Origin: Desulfobaculum xiamenense
Lineage (GTDB): Bacteria > Desulfobacterota > Desulfovibrionia > Desulfovibrionales > Desulfovibrionaceae
NCBI RefSeq assembly: GCF_011927665.1
Contig: NZ_JAATJA010000001.1
Coordinates: 973,019 to 1,037,018, forward strand
Length of the DNA stretch: 64,000 nt
Reading direction: 5' to 3'
A model generated the notes under the pieces. It searched no databases. It had not been told where the DNA came from and saw only the letters and a list, made by a program, of their open reading frames with translations. Positions 20,960 through 29,561 of the stretch are shown in pieces. The first letter of the stretch is position 1, and each line of letters starts with the position of its first letter. The position numbers were made by a program, and so were the translations under genes.

Positions 20960-21124
20960 ATGAACAGGCTCATGACCCTTATCCGCAACGAAGAAGGCGT
21001 TTCCGCCCTTGAGTACGGTCTCATCGCGGCCCTCATCGCGGCAGTCATCGTCACCGCCGTGACCACGCTCGGCACCAAGGTCAACAAGGCTTTCACGGAC
21101 ATCGCCGCCGCCATGCCGGGCTGA
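20960..21124 (+). CDS. flp: Flp-type pilin subunit
   Basis: 54 residues from ATG 20960 behind AAGGAGA. A short basic leader (MNRLMTLIRNEEG) ends in Gly13. The mature start VSALEYGLIAALIAAVIV carries the glutamate at +5 and the tyrosine after it, the Flp/type IVb signature, and forms the hydrophobic assembly helix. The prepilin peptidase encoded at 21428 should cleave after Gly13. It is the major structural subunit of the tad pilus, which mediates tight surface adherence. First gene of the locus, 65 bases below the sigma-54-type promoter. Confidence 0.95.
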   Translation: MNRLMTLIRNEEGVSALEYGLIAALIAAVIVTAVTTLGTKVNKAFTDIAAAMPG

Positions 21125-21427
21125 TCCACAGGGCGTAAAACTTTTTGGAGGCCGCTTGAGGAAGCGGCGTAGCGGCAAGGCATCGGGCCCGAACAATCCC
21201 CTCTCTCCCCATGGGCCCCATGACCGCCAACCCCCAAAGGCGGAGCCGCGAACCGCAGCCGAAACCGTCCGTCCGGACCTCCCCCTCCAAATGGGTCCGG
21301 CGGCAGACCTCCGAAAACAAGGAATGCAACGCATAGTGCGTGGCTACATGTGGCGGAGCCGGAAGAGTCCCCCTCGATCCCGGACTCCGCCACATCTTCC
21401 TTCAAAAACAGGCAAAGGATCGTCGCC
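21125..21427 (+). other. Flp to peptidase gap with small hairpin
   Basis: 303 bases without a convincing gene. A perfect 7-base stem with a 4-base loop (21151-21157 with 21162-21168) follows the flp stop by about 27 bases. It has no T-run after it, so it is more likely an mRNA stabiliser or partial attenuator that keeps flp transcript more abundant than the downstream genes. Confidence 0.4.
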
Positions 21428-21976
21428 ATGAATCCCACCATCCAGATCACGCTCACCGGAGTTCTGCTCGTTGCGGCATTCACGGATCTACGAAACCAGC
21501 GCATCCCCAACGCGCTGACCTTTCCGGCGATGATCGCGGCGCTCGCCTATCACGGCGCAACCCAGGGTCTGGACGGGCTACTCTTCAGCCTCGGTGGCCT
21601 GGCCCTCGGTTTCGGCGTGATGCTCGTGCCCTACCTTTTCGGCGTGATGGGCGCGGGCGACGTCAAGCTCATGGCCGCTGCCGGGGCGTTTCTCGGCGCG
21701 GGCGCAACCGTGAGCGCCTTTCTCGCAACCAGCATCATCGGCGGAATCTATGCCGTGGGCGTGCTGCTCGCCAATCGCAAGGCCTTCGCGCAGGTCATGC
21801 GCTCCATCTGGAGCGCATTCATGCTCTACCTCGCCACCCGGCGCTTCGAATACGCGCCGCCGCCCGAATCCGCACGGCTGCCCAAGCTCTGCTACGGCGT
21901 GGCCATCGCGCTCGGCACCATCCTGTCCATGATTCTCGCCGCCGATGCAAACGGTCTCGCCATCTGGCGAACCTGA
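21428..21976 (+). CDS. cpaA: Prepilin peptidase, CpaA/TadV family
   Basis: 182 residues from ATG 21428; an in-frame ATG at 21350 would add a hydrophilic stretch not seen in the family. About five to six membrane helices. The two catalytic aspartates of A24 peptidases are in AAFTDLRNQRIPN (near residue 20) and GAGDVKLMAA (the GxGD motif, near 77). It cleaves the Flp leader at the cytoplasmic face. It lacks the N-terminal methylase domain of PilD, as expected for tad systems. Confidence 0.92.
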   Translation: MNPTIQITLTGVLLVAAFTDLRNQRIPNALTFPAMIAALAYHGATQGLDGLLFSLGGLALGFGVMLVPYLFGVMGAGDVKLMAAAGAFLGAGATVSAFLATSIIGGIYAVGVLLANRKAFAQVMRSIWSAFMLYLATRRFEYAPPPESARLPKLCYGVAIALGTILSMILAADANGLAIWRT

Positions 21977-21988
21977 GGCGGAGGCACC

Positions 21989-22810
21989 ATGAGCCGCACC
22001 ACCATTCTCCAGCTTACCCTCGCGCTGATCCTGTCCCTCGTGGCCGGGGCACTCATCTTTCTGTGGATGAGCGGCCAATCCGCGCGGCAGGCCAAGGCCT
22101 CGAAGCAGGATACCGTCCTGCTTGCCGTGGCCGCCACAGAGCTTCGCAAGGGCGAACGCATAACCGCGCAGAAGCTGCGCATGGCCGAATTCCTGATAAC
22201 CAGCATCCCCGGCGGAGCCTTCACGGACATCGCCAAGACCGAAGGCCGCGTTCTGCTCACCGACCTCGCAGAAGGCGAAACGATCACCGAATCGCGCCTT
22301 TTGTCGGCGGAAATCCAAAGCGGCGGCGTAAGCACGCTCATCGCCCCCGGCAAGCGCGCCGTGGGTGTGAAGGGCAACAAGGTGCTTGGGCTGGCGGGCT
22401 TCGTTCGCCCCGGCAACCGCGTGGATGTGCTGGTCACCATCGACGACAACAGCGGCAACAGGGAAAAGGCCGTGACCAAGCTCGTTTTGGAGAACATCCA
22501 CGTGCTGGCCACTGGCACGCAACTGGAACAAGGCGGCCCGGACGACGAAACGTCGGAAGTGGACACCTACACGCTGGAGCTGGACCCGGCCGAGGCGGAG
22601 CGCCTCGCGCTGGCGGCCACGCGCGGCACGCTGCACTTCGCCCTGCGCAATCCCGCCGATCAGGAAACCGTACGCACCAGCGGCACGGACATCCCCCGCA
22701 CACTGGCCGCACTGAAGCCCAAGACGAAGACGCCTACCGGGCGCCCGATGCGGCACTCACGAGTCGAAGTCATACACGGCAATGAAAGAACAACACTGAG
22801 GTTCCAATGA
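21989..22810 (+). CDS. cpaB: Flp pilus assembly protein CpaB/RcpC
   Basis: 273 residues with one N-terminal membrane helix (LQLTLALILSLVAGALIFLW). A SAF-type domain follows (VAATELRKGERITAQKLRM, then LAEGETITESRLL), and the CpaB C-terminal domain contains GLAGFVRPGNRVDVLVT. CpaB proteins are periplasmic or outer-membrane-associated partners of the secretin. The stop overlaps the start of the next small gene by four bases. Confidence 0.9.
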   Translation: MSRTTILQLTLALILSLVAGALIFLWMSGQSARQAKASKQDTVLLAVAATELRKGERITAQKLRMAEFLITSIPGGAFTDIAKTEGRVLLTDLAEGETITESRLLSAEIQSGGVSTLIAPGKRAVGVKGNKVLGLAGFVRPGNRVDVLVTIDDNSGNREKAVTKLVLENIHVLATGTQLEQGGPDDETSEVDTYTLELDPAEAERLALAATRGTLHFALRNPADQETVRTSGTDIPRTLAALKPKTKTPTGRPMRHSRVEVIHGNERTTLRFQ

Positions 22811-23034
22811 AATCCATCCTTCGCATGATAGCGGCTACGGTCCTGCTCACGGCTCTCGCCATCCTCGCCTCCGGACGGGCCTTCCCGATCTTTGCGCCGG
22901 GAACGCCCGTGGACGCGGACCTTGCCATCGACGGGACCATCGTCCCCGAGCAACTCGCGCAAGCGCCCCAATCCGCCGCTGTGCACCTGCAACCGGTCAA
23001 CCGGATCGAAGTGCAGATCGTTAGCGGCATCTAA
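22807..23034 (+). CDS. Small exported protein of the tad locus, unknown function
   Basis: 75 residues with an N-terminal signal-like helix (MIAATVLLTALAILASG) and a short acidic/hydrophobic remainder. It starts at ATG 22807, overlapping the cpaB stop by four bases, so it is translationally coupled to cpaB, and it sits 23 bases before the secretin gene. I do not recognise a family. The position suggests an accessory of the secretin or CpaB. Confidence 0.7.
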   Translation: MKSILRMIAATVLLTALAILASGRAFPIFAPGTPVDADLAIDGTIVPEQLAQAPQSAAVHLQPVNRIEVQIVSGI

Positions 23035-23057
23035 TGCCATGAAGTGAGGTTCTCATC

Positions 23058-24539
23058 ATGACCACCGCAATCCGACGCATCGCAACGGCACTGGCCCTCA
23101 TGGCGGCACTGGCTACCGCTCCCGCTCTGGCGGGTACACAGGGCGGTGCCCTCGCGCCCGGCACGGTGGACATCGCCGCCGGGCAGTCCCTCGTCGTGGA
23201 TACCCCGGCCAAGGTCAGCCGCGTATCCATCGCCTCCCCGGAGATCGCGGAGGTCATGGTCCTCTCGCCGCGCCAGCTCTATCTGACGGGCAAGGCCCCC
23301 GGCGCGACCACCCTCACCCTGTGGGCCGACGGCGGCGCGGTGATGCACATCTTCACCATCAGCGTCACGCCGGACCTCTCGCGCCTCAAGGAGATGCTCC
23401 ACCGCGTGCTGCCCGACGAGCGCGACATTCAGGTCATGGCCGCGCACGACTCCATCACCCTCTCCGGCTCCGTCTCCAGTTCCGCCAACCTGTCCACGGC
23501 GCTCGACATCGCGCGGGTCTTCGCCACCGATCCCAAGAAGGTGACGAATCTGCTGCATGTCGGCGGAGTGCATCAGGTGATGCTGGAGGTGAAGGTGGCG
23601 GAGATGTCGCGCACGGTGATGAACAAACTCGGCATCGACCTCAGCTACGCCATGAACGGCGACTTCTTCTACACCATGCTGAACGACCTGTGGGCGCTGG
23701 ACAACGAGAACGGTCCGCTGCCCATCGCTGGCCCGGCCGCCGTGCAAAACGGCGCGCTGGACCTCGGCAACATGCGCATCAATCCCTCGCGCAACGGACT
23801 GTTCCGCTTCCATCGCGGTCAGGCGACCTTCACCGGCTTCCTGCAGGCGCTCAAGCAGAACGGACTGGTCAAGATTCTCGCGGAGCCGACGCTCATCTGC
23901 CGTAGCGGCGAGGAGGCCAGCTTCCTCGCGGGCGGCGAGATCCCCATCCCCGTCCCGCAGGCCCTCGGCAACATCTCCATCGAGTACAAGCCCTACGGCG
24001 TGGGGCTGCACTTCACGCCCACCGTGCTCTCGCAGGGGCGCATCAGCCTCGACGTGAAGCCCGAGGTCTCGGAGCTGGACTACCAGAACGCCATTCAGGT
24101 GCAGGGCTTCAGCGTCCCGGCCATCACCTCGCGCCGCGCGGCCACCGTGGTGGAACTGGGCGACGGCCAGAGCTTCGCCATCGCCGGACTGCTTCAGGAC
24201 ACCGTGCGCGAGGGCGTGGACAAGTACCCCGCACTCGGCGACGTGCCCGTCCTCGGCATGCTCTTCAGTTCCAAGCAGTTCCAGAAGGCCGAAAGCGAGC
24301 TGGTCATCATCGTCACCCCGCATCTGGCAAAGCCCGTGGACATGGCCCGCCAGACCCTACCCACGGACCACTTCACCGAACCCGACGAATTCGAATTTCT
24401 CGTGATGGGCAAGCTCGAAGGCGAGAGAAACGCATCCCCCGCCGCACCGGCCATCCCGGTCCGCCCGGCCCGCGCCGGAAGCGACGGACCCGAGGCTGGC
24501 ATGGAAGGCGACTTCGGGCACATCCTGCCCCTGCACTAG
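23058..24539 (+). CDS. cpaC: Tad secretin CpaC/RcpA
   Basis: 493 residues with a cleavable signal peptide ending near ATAPALA. An N-terminal pilus/BON-like region (GQSLVVDTPAKVSRVSIASP; ITLSGSVSSSANLSTALDIA) leads to the secretin domain at about 260-435. That domain includes VKILAEPTLICRSGEEASFL, GGEIPIPVPQ and the terminal VPVLGMLFSS. It forms the outer-membrane ring through which the Flp pilus is extruded. The C-terminal tail after about 440 is proline/alanine rich. Confidence 0.93.
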   Translation: MTTAIRRIATALALMAALATAPALAGTQGGALAPGTVDIAAGQSLVVDTPAKVSRVSIASPEIAEVMVLSPRQLYLTGKAPGATTLTLWADGGAVMHIFTISVTPDLSRLKEMLHRVLPDERDIQVMAAHDSITLSGSVSSSANLSTALDIARVFATDPKKVTNLLHVGGVHQVMLEVKVAEMSRTVMNKLGIDLSYAMNGDFFYTMLNDLWALDNENGPLPIAGPAAVQNGALDLGNMRINPSRNGLFRFHRGQATFTGFLQALKQNGLVKILAEPTLICRSGEEASFLAGGEIPIPVPQALGNISIEYKPYGVGLHFTPTVLSQGRISLDVKPEVSELDYQNAIQVQGFSVPAITSRRAATVVELGDGQSFAIAGLLQDTVREGVDKYPALGDVPVLGMLFSSKQFQKAESELVIIVTPHLAKPVDMARQTLPTDHFTEPDEFEFLVMGKLEGERNASPAAPAIPVRPARAGSDGPEAGMEGDFGHILPLH

Positions 24540-24549
24540 GAGAGACACC

Positions 24550-24825
24550 ATGACACGCCTCATGATCACCCTGACCATCCTGCTTGCGACCATCGCCGTC
24601 GCGGGCTGCGAAACGACAGGCAGCCATCCGGGCCACGGCGTGGCATACCGCCAGCAGCTCATGGGCCAACAGGTCACGCCGGGCTACGCCCCGGCAACCC
24701 CCGTCACCGGGCTGGACGGCAGGCAGGCCGAACGCACCGTGAACGGGTACCGCACGCCCAAGAGCGCCGCGTCCGGCCAAAAGGTGACCCTCTCCCTCGG
24801 CACCGTGTCCGGCAACGACAAGTAG
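24550..24825 (+). CDS. Small lipoprotein in the CpaD/RcpB position
   Basis: 91 residues with signal peptide and lipobox AVAGC, so probably lipidated at Cys20. The mature part is short and polar. It lies 10 bases after the secretin gene and 13 before tadZ, where many tad loci encode the outer-membrane lipoprotein CpaD/RcpB. It is much shorter than classical CpaD (around 200 residues) and shows no clear homology by eye. It may be a pilotin-like partner of the secretin. Confidence 0.75.
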   Translation: MTRLMITLTILLATIAVAGCETTGSHPGHGVAYRQQLMGQQVTPGYAPATPVTGLDGRQAERTVNGYRTPKSAASGQKVTLSLGTVSGNDK

Positions 24826-24838
24826 CGGAGGACGAACC

Positions 24839-26065
24839 ATGACCCCCACCACCATCCGCATCCATGTCCGCGACGCCGCCGCCCGAGAGGAACTTCTGCG
24901 CGCCATCGCCGAGACGCCCGACTTTTCCGCCATCCGCAACGGCGACTCGGCCCCCTGCGGCGTGTGCATCTACGAAATGGGCGATGACCGAAACACGGAC
25001 CTCGCCCGCATCCGCTGCCTGCTGGAATCTGGCCTTGCCGCCGAGGTCTTTGTGACCGCCGCCGACAAGAATCCCGACCTCATCATCGCCGCCATGCGCA
25101 CCGGAGTCAGCGAGTTCCTGCCCTGCCCCGTCCGCCAGCAGGACCTGCACGCCGCGCTTAAGCGCTTCACTGCCCGCAGAAATGGTCAGCAACATGCGGA
25201 AAAGCCCGCCGCGGAGGAAAAGCGCGCAGGACGCATCATCCACGTCATCGGCGGCAAGGGCGGCGTGGGGTCCACCACCATCGCCGTGAACATCGCCGTG
25301 GAAATCGCCGCGCAGAATCCCGAATTACCCATAAGCCTCGTGGACATGCGCTACCCCCTCGGCGAGGTTCCCCTGTTCCTCGACCTGGAATACGCCAACA
25401 CGTGGGGCGAGGCCGCACGCGACATCTCCCGGCTCGACGCGACATTCCTCGCCAGCCTTATGGCCCGCTACCGCAACGGTCTGGACGTGCTGCCAGCACC
25501 CAGCCGCCGCGAGGAAGCCGAAGCCGTGTCCCCGCAGGCCGTCGCCACCCTCATGAAGCAACTCAAGACCTCCTACGACACGGTCATCGTCGACGGCAGC
25601 CCCTACCCGGACGACGTGAGTCTGGCCGCCATGGAAGAGGCCGACACCATCCTCATGGTGCTGGTGCTCAGCCTGCCCTGCCTCGCCAACGTGCGAAAGC
25701 TTCTCGAAACCTTCGACAGCATGAGCCCCGGCCTGTCCGGCAAGGTGCGGCTGGTGGTCAACCGGCACCTGTCCAAGGCGGAAATCTCCGTGGCCGAAGC
25801 AGAGGAACTGCTTGGCCGCAAGACGAGCTGGCTCATCGAAAACGACTACGCGGCCACGCTCTCGGCCATCAATCAGGGCCGCCCGCTGACCGAATGCGCT
25901 CCCTCCTCGCCCGTTGCCCGGAACCTCGCCCGACTGGCCCGCGAAATCCGTAGACCCGAACCCGCGACAGCGTCCCGACATTCGTCCGGCCTGTTCTCGC
26001 GGCTATTCTCGCGAACCAGACGGCCCGCGCAGAGCGCAGTGGCCGCGCAACCGGCAAGGAGTTGA
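24839..26065 (+). CDS. cpaE: Tad localisation ATPase CpaE/TadZ
   Basis: 408 residues. A receiver-like N-terminal domain (1-125) lacks a strong phosphorylation pocket. The ParA/MinD-type ATPase domain follows, with Walker [10 protein letters not shown] at 138-146 and switch-like segments [13 protein letters not shown] and [11 protein letters not shown]. TadZ proteins place the tad machine at the cell pole or envelope. The gene is followed closely by tadA, with two bases between the stop and the tadA start. Confidence 0.92.
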   Translation: MTPTTIRIHVRDAAAREELLRAIAETPDFSAIRNGDSAPCGVCIYEMGDDRNTDLARIRCLLESGLAAEVFVTAADKNPDLIIAAMRTGVSEFLPCPVRQQDLHAALKRFTARRNGQQHAEKPAAEEKRAGRIIHVIGGKGGVGSTTIAVNIAVEIAAQNPELPISLVDMRYPLGEVPLFLDLEYANTWGEAARDISRLDATFLASLMARYRNGLDVLPAPSRREEAEAVSPQAVATLMKQLKTSYDTVIVDGSPYPDDVSLAAMEEADTILMVLVLSLPCLANVRKLLETFDSMSPGLSGKVRLVVNRHLSKAEISVAEAEELLGRKTSWLIENDYAATLSAINQGRPLTECAPSSPVARNLARLAREIRRPEPATASRHSSGLFSRLFSRTRRPAQSAVAAQPARS

Positions 26066-26067
26066 CC

Positions 26068-27603
26068 ATGAGCCTCGCCGACAGACTCGCCCGCAACACG
26101 CGTTCGTGGAACGCCACAGCGGCCCGCCCGGCGCAGCCCCGGCCACAGCAGCCCGCCCCGCAGCCCACGCAGCAGCCCACACAGCAGGAAAACGCTCGGC
26201 CAGTCGTCGAGCAGGCACCGTCCGCCCCCCGCCCCGCCGCGCCGCAGGCCCGGCCCGTCACGCCGCCCAAGCCCGAACCGGCCGCGCCGCGCACCGAGGA
26301 CGTCCGCACGCAGGAGGTCAGCGACGACTACTACGAATTCAAAAGTCGCATCCACGAGCGCCTCATCGAACGCATCGACCTCTCGGCCATCGAAACCCTG
26401 CCCCACGACGCACTCGCGGAAAAGATCGCCCGCCTCGTGGAACGCATCCTCGCCGAGGAATTCCGCCACGCGCCGCTCAACTCCGCAGAGCGCCGCCGCC
26501 TGATCAGCGAGATACAGGACGAGGTTCTCGGCCTCGGCCCGCTGGAGCCGCTGCTCCAAGACCCCGCCGTGTCGGACATTCTGGTCAACAACTACCGGCA
26601 GGTCTACGTGGAGCGGCGCGGCAAGCTGCACAAGACGTCCGTGCGCTTTCAGGACGACGACCATCTGCGCAAAATCATCGACCGCATCGTGTCCAAGGTG
26701 GGCCGCAGAATCGACGAATCCTCGCCCATGGTGGACGCACGCCTCGAAGACGGCTCCCGCGTCAACGCCATCATCCCGCCGCTGGCCATCGACGGGCCGA
26801 GCATGTCCATCCGCCGCTTCTCGCGCGATCCGCTGGAGCTCGACGACCTCATCACCTTCGGCGCACTGACCCCGGAAATCGGCGAAGTGCTGCGCGGCAT
26901 CGTGCGCGCACGGCTGAACATCCTCGTCTCCGGCGGCACGGGTAGCGGCAAGACCACGCTGCTCAACGTGCTCTCGCGCTTCATCCCGCACGACGAACGC
27001 ATCGTGACCATCGAGGACGCGGCGGAACTCCAGCTCAAGCAGGAGCACGTGGTGCGCCTCGAAACGCGCCCCGCCAACCTTGAGGGACGCGGCGAAATCA
27101 CGGCCCGCGATTTGGTCCGCAACTGTCTGCGCATGCGCCCGGACCGCATCATCGTGGGCGAGGTGCGCGGAGCGGAGGTCATGGACATGCTGCAAGCCAT
27201 GAACACCGGCCACGACGGCTCGCTGACCACCGTGCATGCCAACACCCCGCGCGACGCCATGATGCGCCTTGAAACCATGATCGCCATGGCGGGGCTGAAC
27301 CTCTCCGGCGAATCGCTCAAGCGCTATATCGCCTCGGCCATCGACATCATCATTCAGGCCACACGCCTCGGCGACGGCTCGCGAAGGGTCATGAGCTTCC
27401 AGGAAATCACCGGCATGGAGGGCGAGGCCATCACCATGCAGGAGATCTTCCGCTTCCGGCAGACTGGCGTCGGCAAGGACCACAAGGTGCAGGGAGTTTT
27501 CGAATCAATGGGCATCCGCCCCAAGTTCGCGCAGCGGCTGGAAGCCCTCGGCATCACCTTCGATGCGGAACTCTTCCGCCCCGGCGTGCTCCGGGAAATT
27601 TAG
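26068..27603 (+). CDS. cpaF: Tad secretion ATPase CpaF/TadA
   Basis: 511 residues from ATG 26068, seven bases after AAGGAG; an in-frame TTG at 26062 is less likely. The first 75 residues are a proline/alanine/glutamine-rich linker. The GspE/VirB11-type ATPase has Walker [10 protein letters not shown] at 289-297 (Lys295), the Walker B/Asp-box region and the His box [16 protein letters not shown]. It is the hexameric motor for pilus extension (and possibly retraction), acting at the inner membrane with TadB and TadC. Confidence 0.95.
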   Translation: MSLADRLARNTRSWNATAARPAQPRPQQPAPQPTQQPTQQENARPVVEQAPSAPRPAAPQARPVTPPKPEPAAPRTEDVRTQEVSDDYYEFKSRIHERLIERIDLSAIETLPHDALAEKIARLVERILAEEFRHAPLNSAERRRLISEIQDEVLGLGPLEPLLQDPAVSDILVNNYRQVYVERRGKLHKTSVRFQDDDHLRKIIDRIVSKVGRRIDESSPMVDARLEDGSRVNAIIPPLAIDGPSMSIRRFSRDPLELDDLITFGALTPEIGEVLRGIVRARLNILVSGGTGSGKTTLLNVLSRFIPHDERIVTIEDAAELQLKQEHVVRLETRPANLEGRGEITARDLVRNCLRMRPDRIIVGEVRGAEVMDMLQAMNTGHDGSLTTVHANTPRDAMMRLETMIAMAGLNLSGESLKRYIASAIDIIIQATRLGDGSRRVMSFQEITGMEGEAITMQEIFRFRQTGVGKDHKVQGVFESMGIRPKFAQRLEALGITFDAELFRPGVLREI

Positions 27604-27613
27604 GAGACGGACC

Positions 27614-28573
27614 ATGCTCGCGCTCATCGCCTTCGTCAGCGTCATCGCCTGCTTCGCCCTTGCCATGGGCGTGTGCGGCCTGCTCTTCGGACGCGGGAAC
27701 GACGCGGCGCGGCGTGCGCACCGGCGCATGCAGCGCCTCGCTCGCTCCGCCCCGCAGGACGTGGACATCCTGCGCAGGCGTTCGCTCTCCGACGTGCCGT
27801 GGCTGCACCGGGTACTGGCCGGGCTGTCGTGGACGTCGCGCCTCGAAACCCTCATCCGGCAGGCCAACGTGCGCGTCAACGTGGGCGTGCTGGTCCTCGT
27901 CTCCGCCACGGGGGCGACCATCGGCTACCTGTGCGCCGAGCTCGTCACCGACAATTTCTTTTTCAGCTTCGTGCCGCCGGTCATCTTCGGCTACGCCCCG
28001 TTCTTCTGGGTGAAGCGCAGACGGAACAAGCGCATGGAAAAGTTTCAGCGGCAACTGCCCGAGGCGCTGGACCTCGTGGCCCGCGCCCTCAAGGCCGGAC
28101 ACGCCTTCACCCACGGCATGCGCCTCGTGGCCGACGAATTCGAGGACCCCATCGGCCCGGAATTCGCCATCACCCTCGACGAAATCAATTTCGGCATCGA
28201 CATGGATCAGGCCATGCAAAACCTCGTCAACCGCGTGGACTGCCCGGACCTCATGTTCTTCGTGGTTTCGGTGAACATCCAGCGCGAAACGGGCGGCAAC
28301 CTCGCGGAAATCATTGCCAACATCTCGCGGCTCATCCGCGAGCGCTTCAAGCTGCACGGCAAGATCCGCGTGCTCTCCGCCGAGGGACGCCTCACCGCGT
28401 ACATTCTGCTGGCGTTGCCCTCGTGCGTGGGGCTGGTTATCAACATCATCAACCCGGAATACATGAGCCTTCTGTACGAAACGCCCGAGGGCAAGAACGT
28501 CATGACCATGGCCATCTTCATGATGGGCATCGGCGCGGCGGCCCTCAAGAAGCTCATCGCCATCAGGGTGTAG
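27614..28573 (+). CDS. tadB: Tad inner-membrane protein TadB
   Basis: 319 residues from ATG 27614 (GGAGA upstream). Type II secretion F domain at about 150-280, with the characteristic LPEALDLVARALKAGHAF segment. Flanking membrane helices lie near 1-22, 95-130 and at the C-terminus. It forms, with TadC, the inner-membrane platform that couples TadA to pilin assembly. Confidence 0.92.
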   Translation: MLALIAFVSVIACFALAMGVCGLLFGRGNDAARRAHRRMQRLARSAPQDVDILRRRSLSDVPWLHRVLAGLSWTSRLETLIRQANVRVNVGVLVLVSATGATIGYLCAELVTDNFFFSFVPPVIFGYAPFFWVKRRRNKRMEKFQRQLPEALDLVARALKAGHAFTHGMRLVADEFEDPIGPEFAITLDEINFGIDMDQAMQNLVNRVDCPDLMFFVVSVNIQRETGGNLAEIIANISRLIRERFKLHGKIRVLSAEGRLTAYILLALPSCVGLVINIINPEYMSLLYETPEGKNVMTMAIFMMGIGAAALKKLIAIRV

Positions 28574-28585
28574 GGGAGGAACGTC

Positions 28586-29542
28586 ATGAACATGCAGATG
28601 CTCATTCCACTGGTGGCCTCCCTCGTCGGTTTCATCGCCGTGCTGCTTCTGGTACTCGGCGTCACCGGGGCCGTGAACACGCGAAACAAGCTCTCGAACC
28701 TCGACAGCCGCATGTCCGCCCGGGGCGGTGACCGCACCCGCAACGCCCAGCGCGAGGCGGGCCTCGCCGAACGGCTGGCCAGCGCGGCAAGTCGAAGCGC
28801 CGAACGCCTCGGCGAACGCGTGAAGCCCGCCAGCGCCGAGGAGCTCAACGCCCTTGCCATCCGACTGGTCCGTGGGGGATACCCCTCGCACAACGCGTCG
28901 GCGGCGTTCTGGGGTGCCAAGCTGTGTCTGACCATCCTTGGCGGCGGCGCGGGCCTGTGCGCCAAGCTCGTCACGCCGGACATGCCGCTCGGGCTCACGC
29001 TCATCGCCATCACCATCCCGGCGGCGATCGGCCTCTACCTGCCGGATGTCTGGCTGTCGTGGCGCATCGCCACCCGTCGTCGGGAAGTGCTTTATTCGCT
29101 GCCCGACGCCCTCGATCTGCTGGTGGTCTGTGTGGAATCGGGGATGGGACTCGATCAGGCCCTGAACCGCGTGGGCAATGAGCTCAGCATGGCAAGTCCC
29201 ACCCTGTCCGGCGAGTTCAAGACGCTCATCCTTGAACTGCGGGCTGGCATGAAGCGGGCCGACGCCCTGCGCAACCTCGCCCTGCGCGTGGACCTTGAGG
29301 ACATGAATAGCCTCGTGACGCTCATCAATCAGGCGGACGCCTTCGGAACGAGCATCGCGGGAACGCTTCGGGTCTACTCCGACGCGCTGCGCACCACGCG
29401 CAGGCACCGCGCAGAGGAAGCCGCGGCCAAGATGCCCGTGAAGCTGCTCTTTCCACTCATTTTCTGCATCATGCCCGCGCTGTTCGTGGCCATCATGGGC
29501 CCGGCGGCCATCCAGCTGATGCGCGCATTTTCCCGGTTCTAG
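28586..29542 (+). CDS. tadC: Tad inner-membrane protein TadC
   Basis: 318 residues with GGGGAGGAA upstream. Type II secretion F domain with LPDALDLLVVCVESGMGLDQ at its core. Membrane helices lie at the N-terminus, about 110-160 and the C-terminus. It is paired with TadB 12 bases upstream, as in all tad loci. Confidence 0.92.
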   Translation: MNMQMLIPLVASLVGFIAVLLLVLGVTGAVNTRNKLSNLDSRMSARGGDRTRNAQREAGLAERLASAASRSAERLGERVKPASAEELNALAIRLVRGGYPSHNASAAFWGAKLCLTILGGGAGLCAKLVTPDMPLGLTLIAITIPAAIGLYLPDVWLSWRIATRRREVLYSLPDALDLLVVCVESGMGLDQALNRVGNELSMASPTLSGEFKTLILELRAGMKRADALRNLALRVDLEDMNSLVTLINQADAFGTSIAGTLRVYSDALRTTRRHRAEEAAAKMPVKLLFPLIFCIMPALFVAIMGPAAIQLMRAFSRF

Positions 29543-29561
29543 ACGTAAAGGGAGGACCGTC

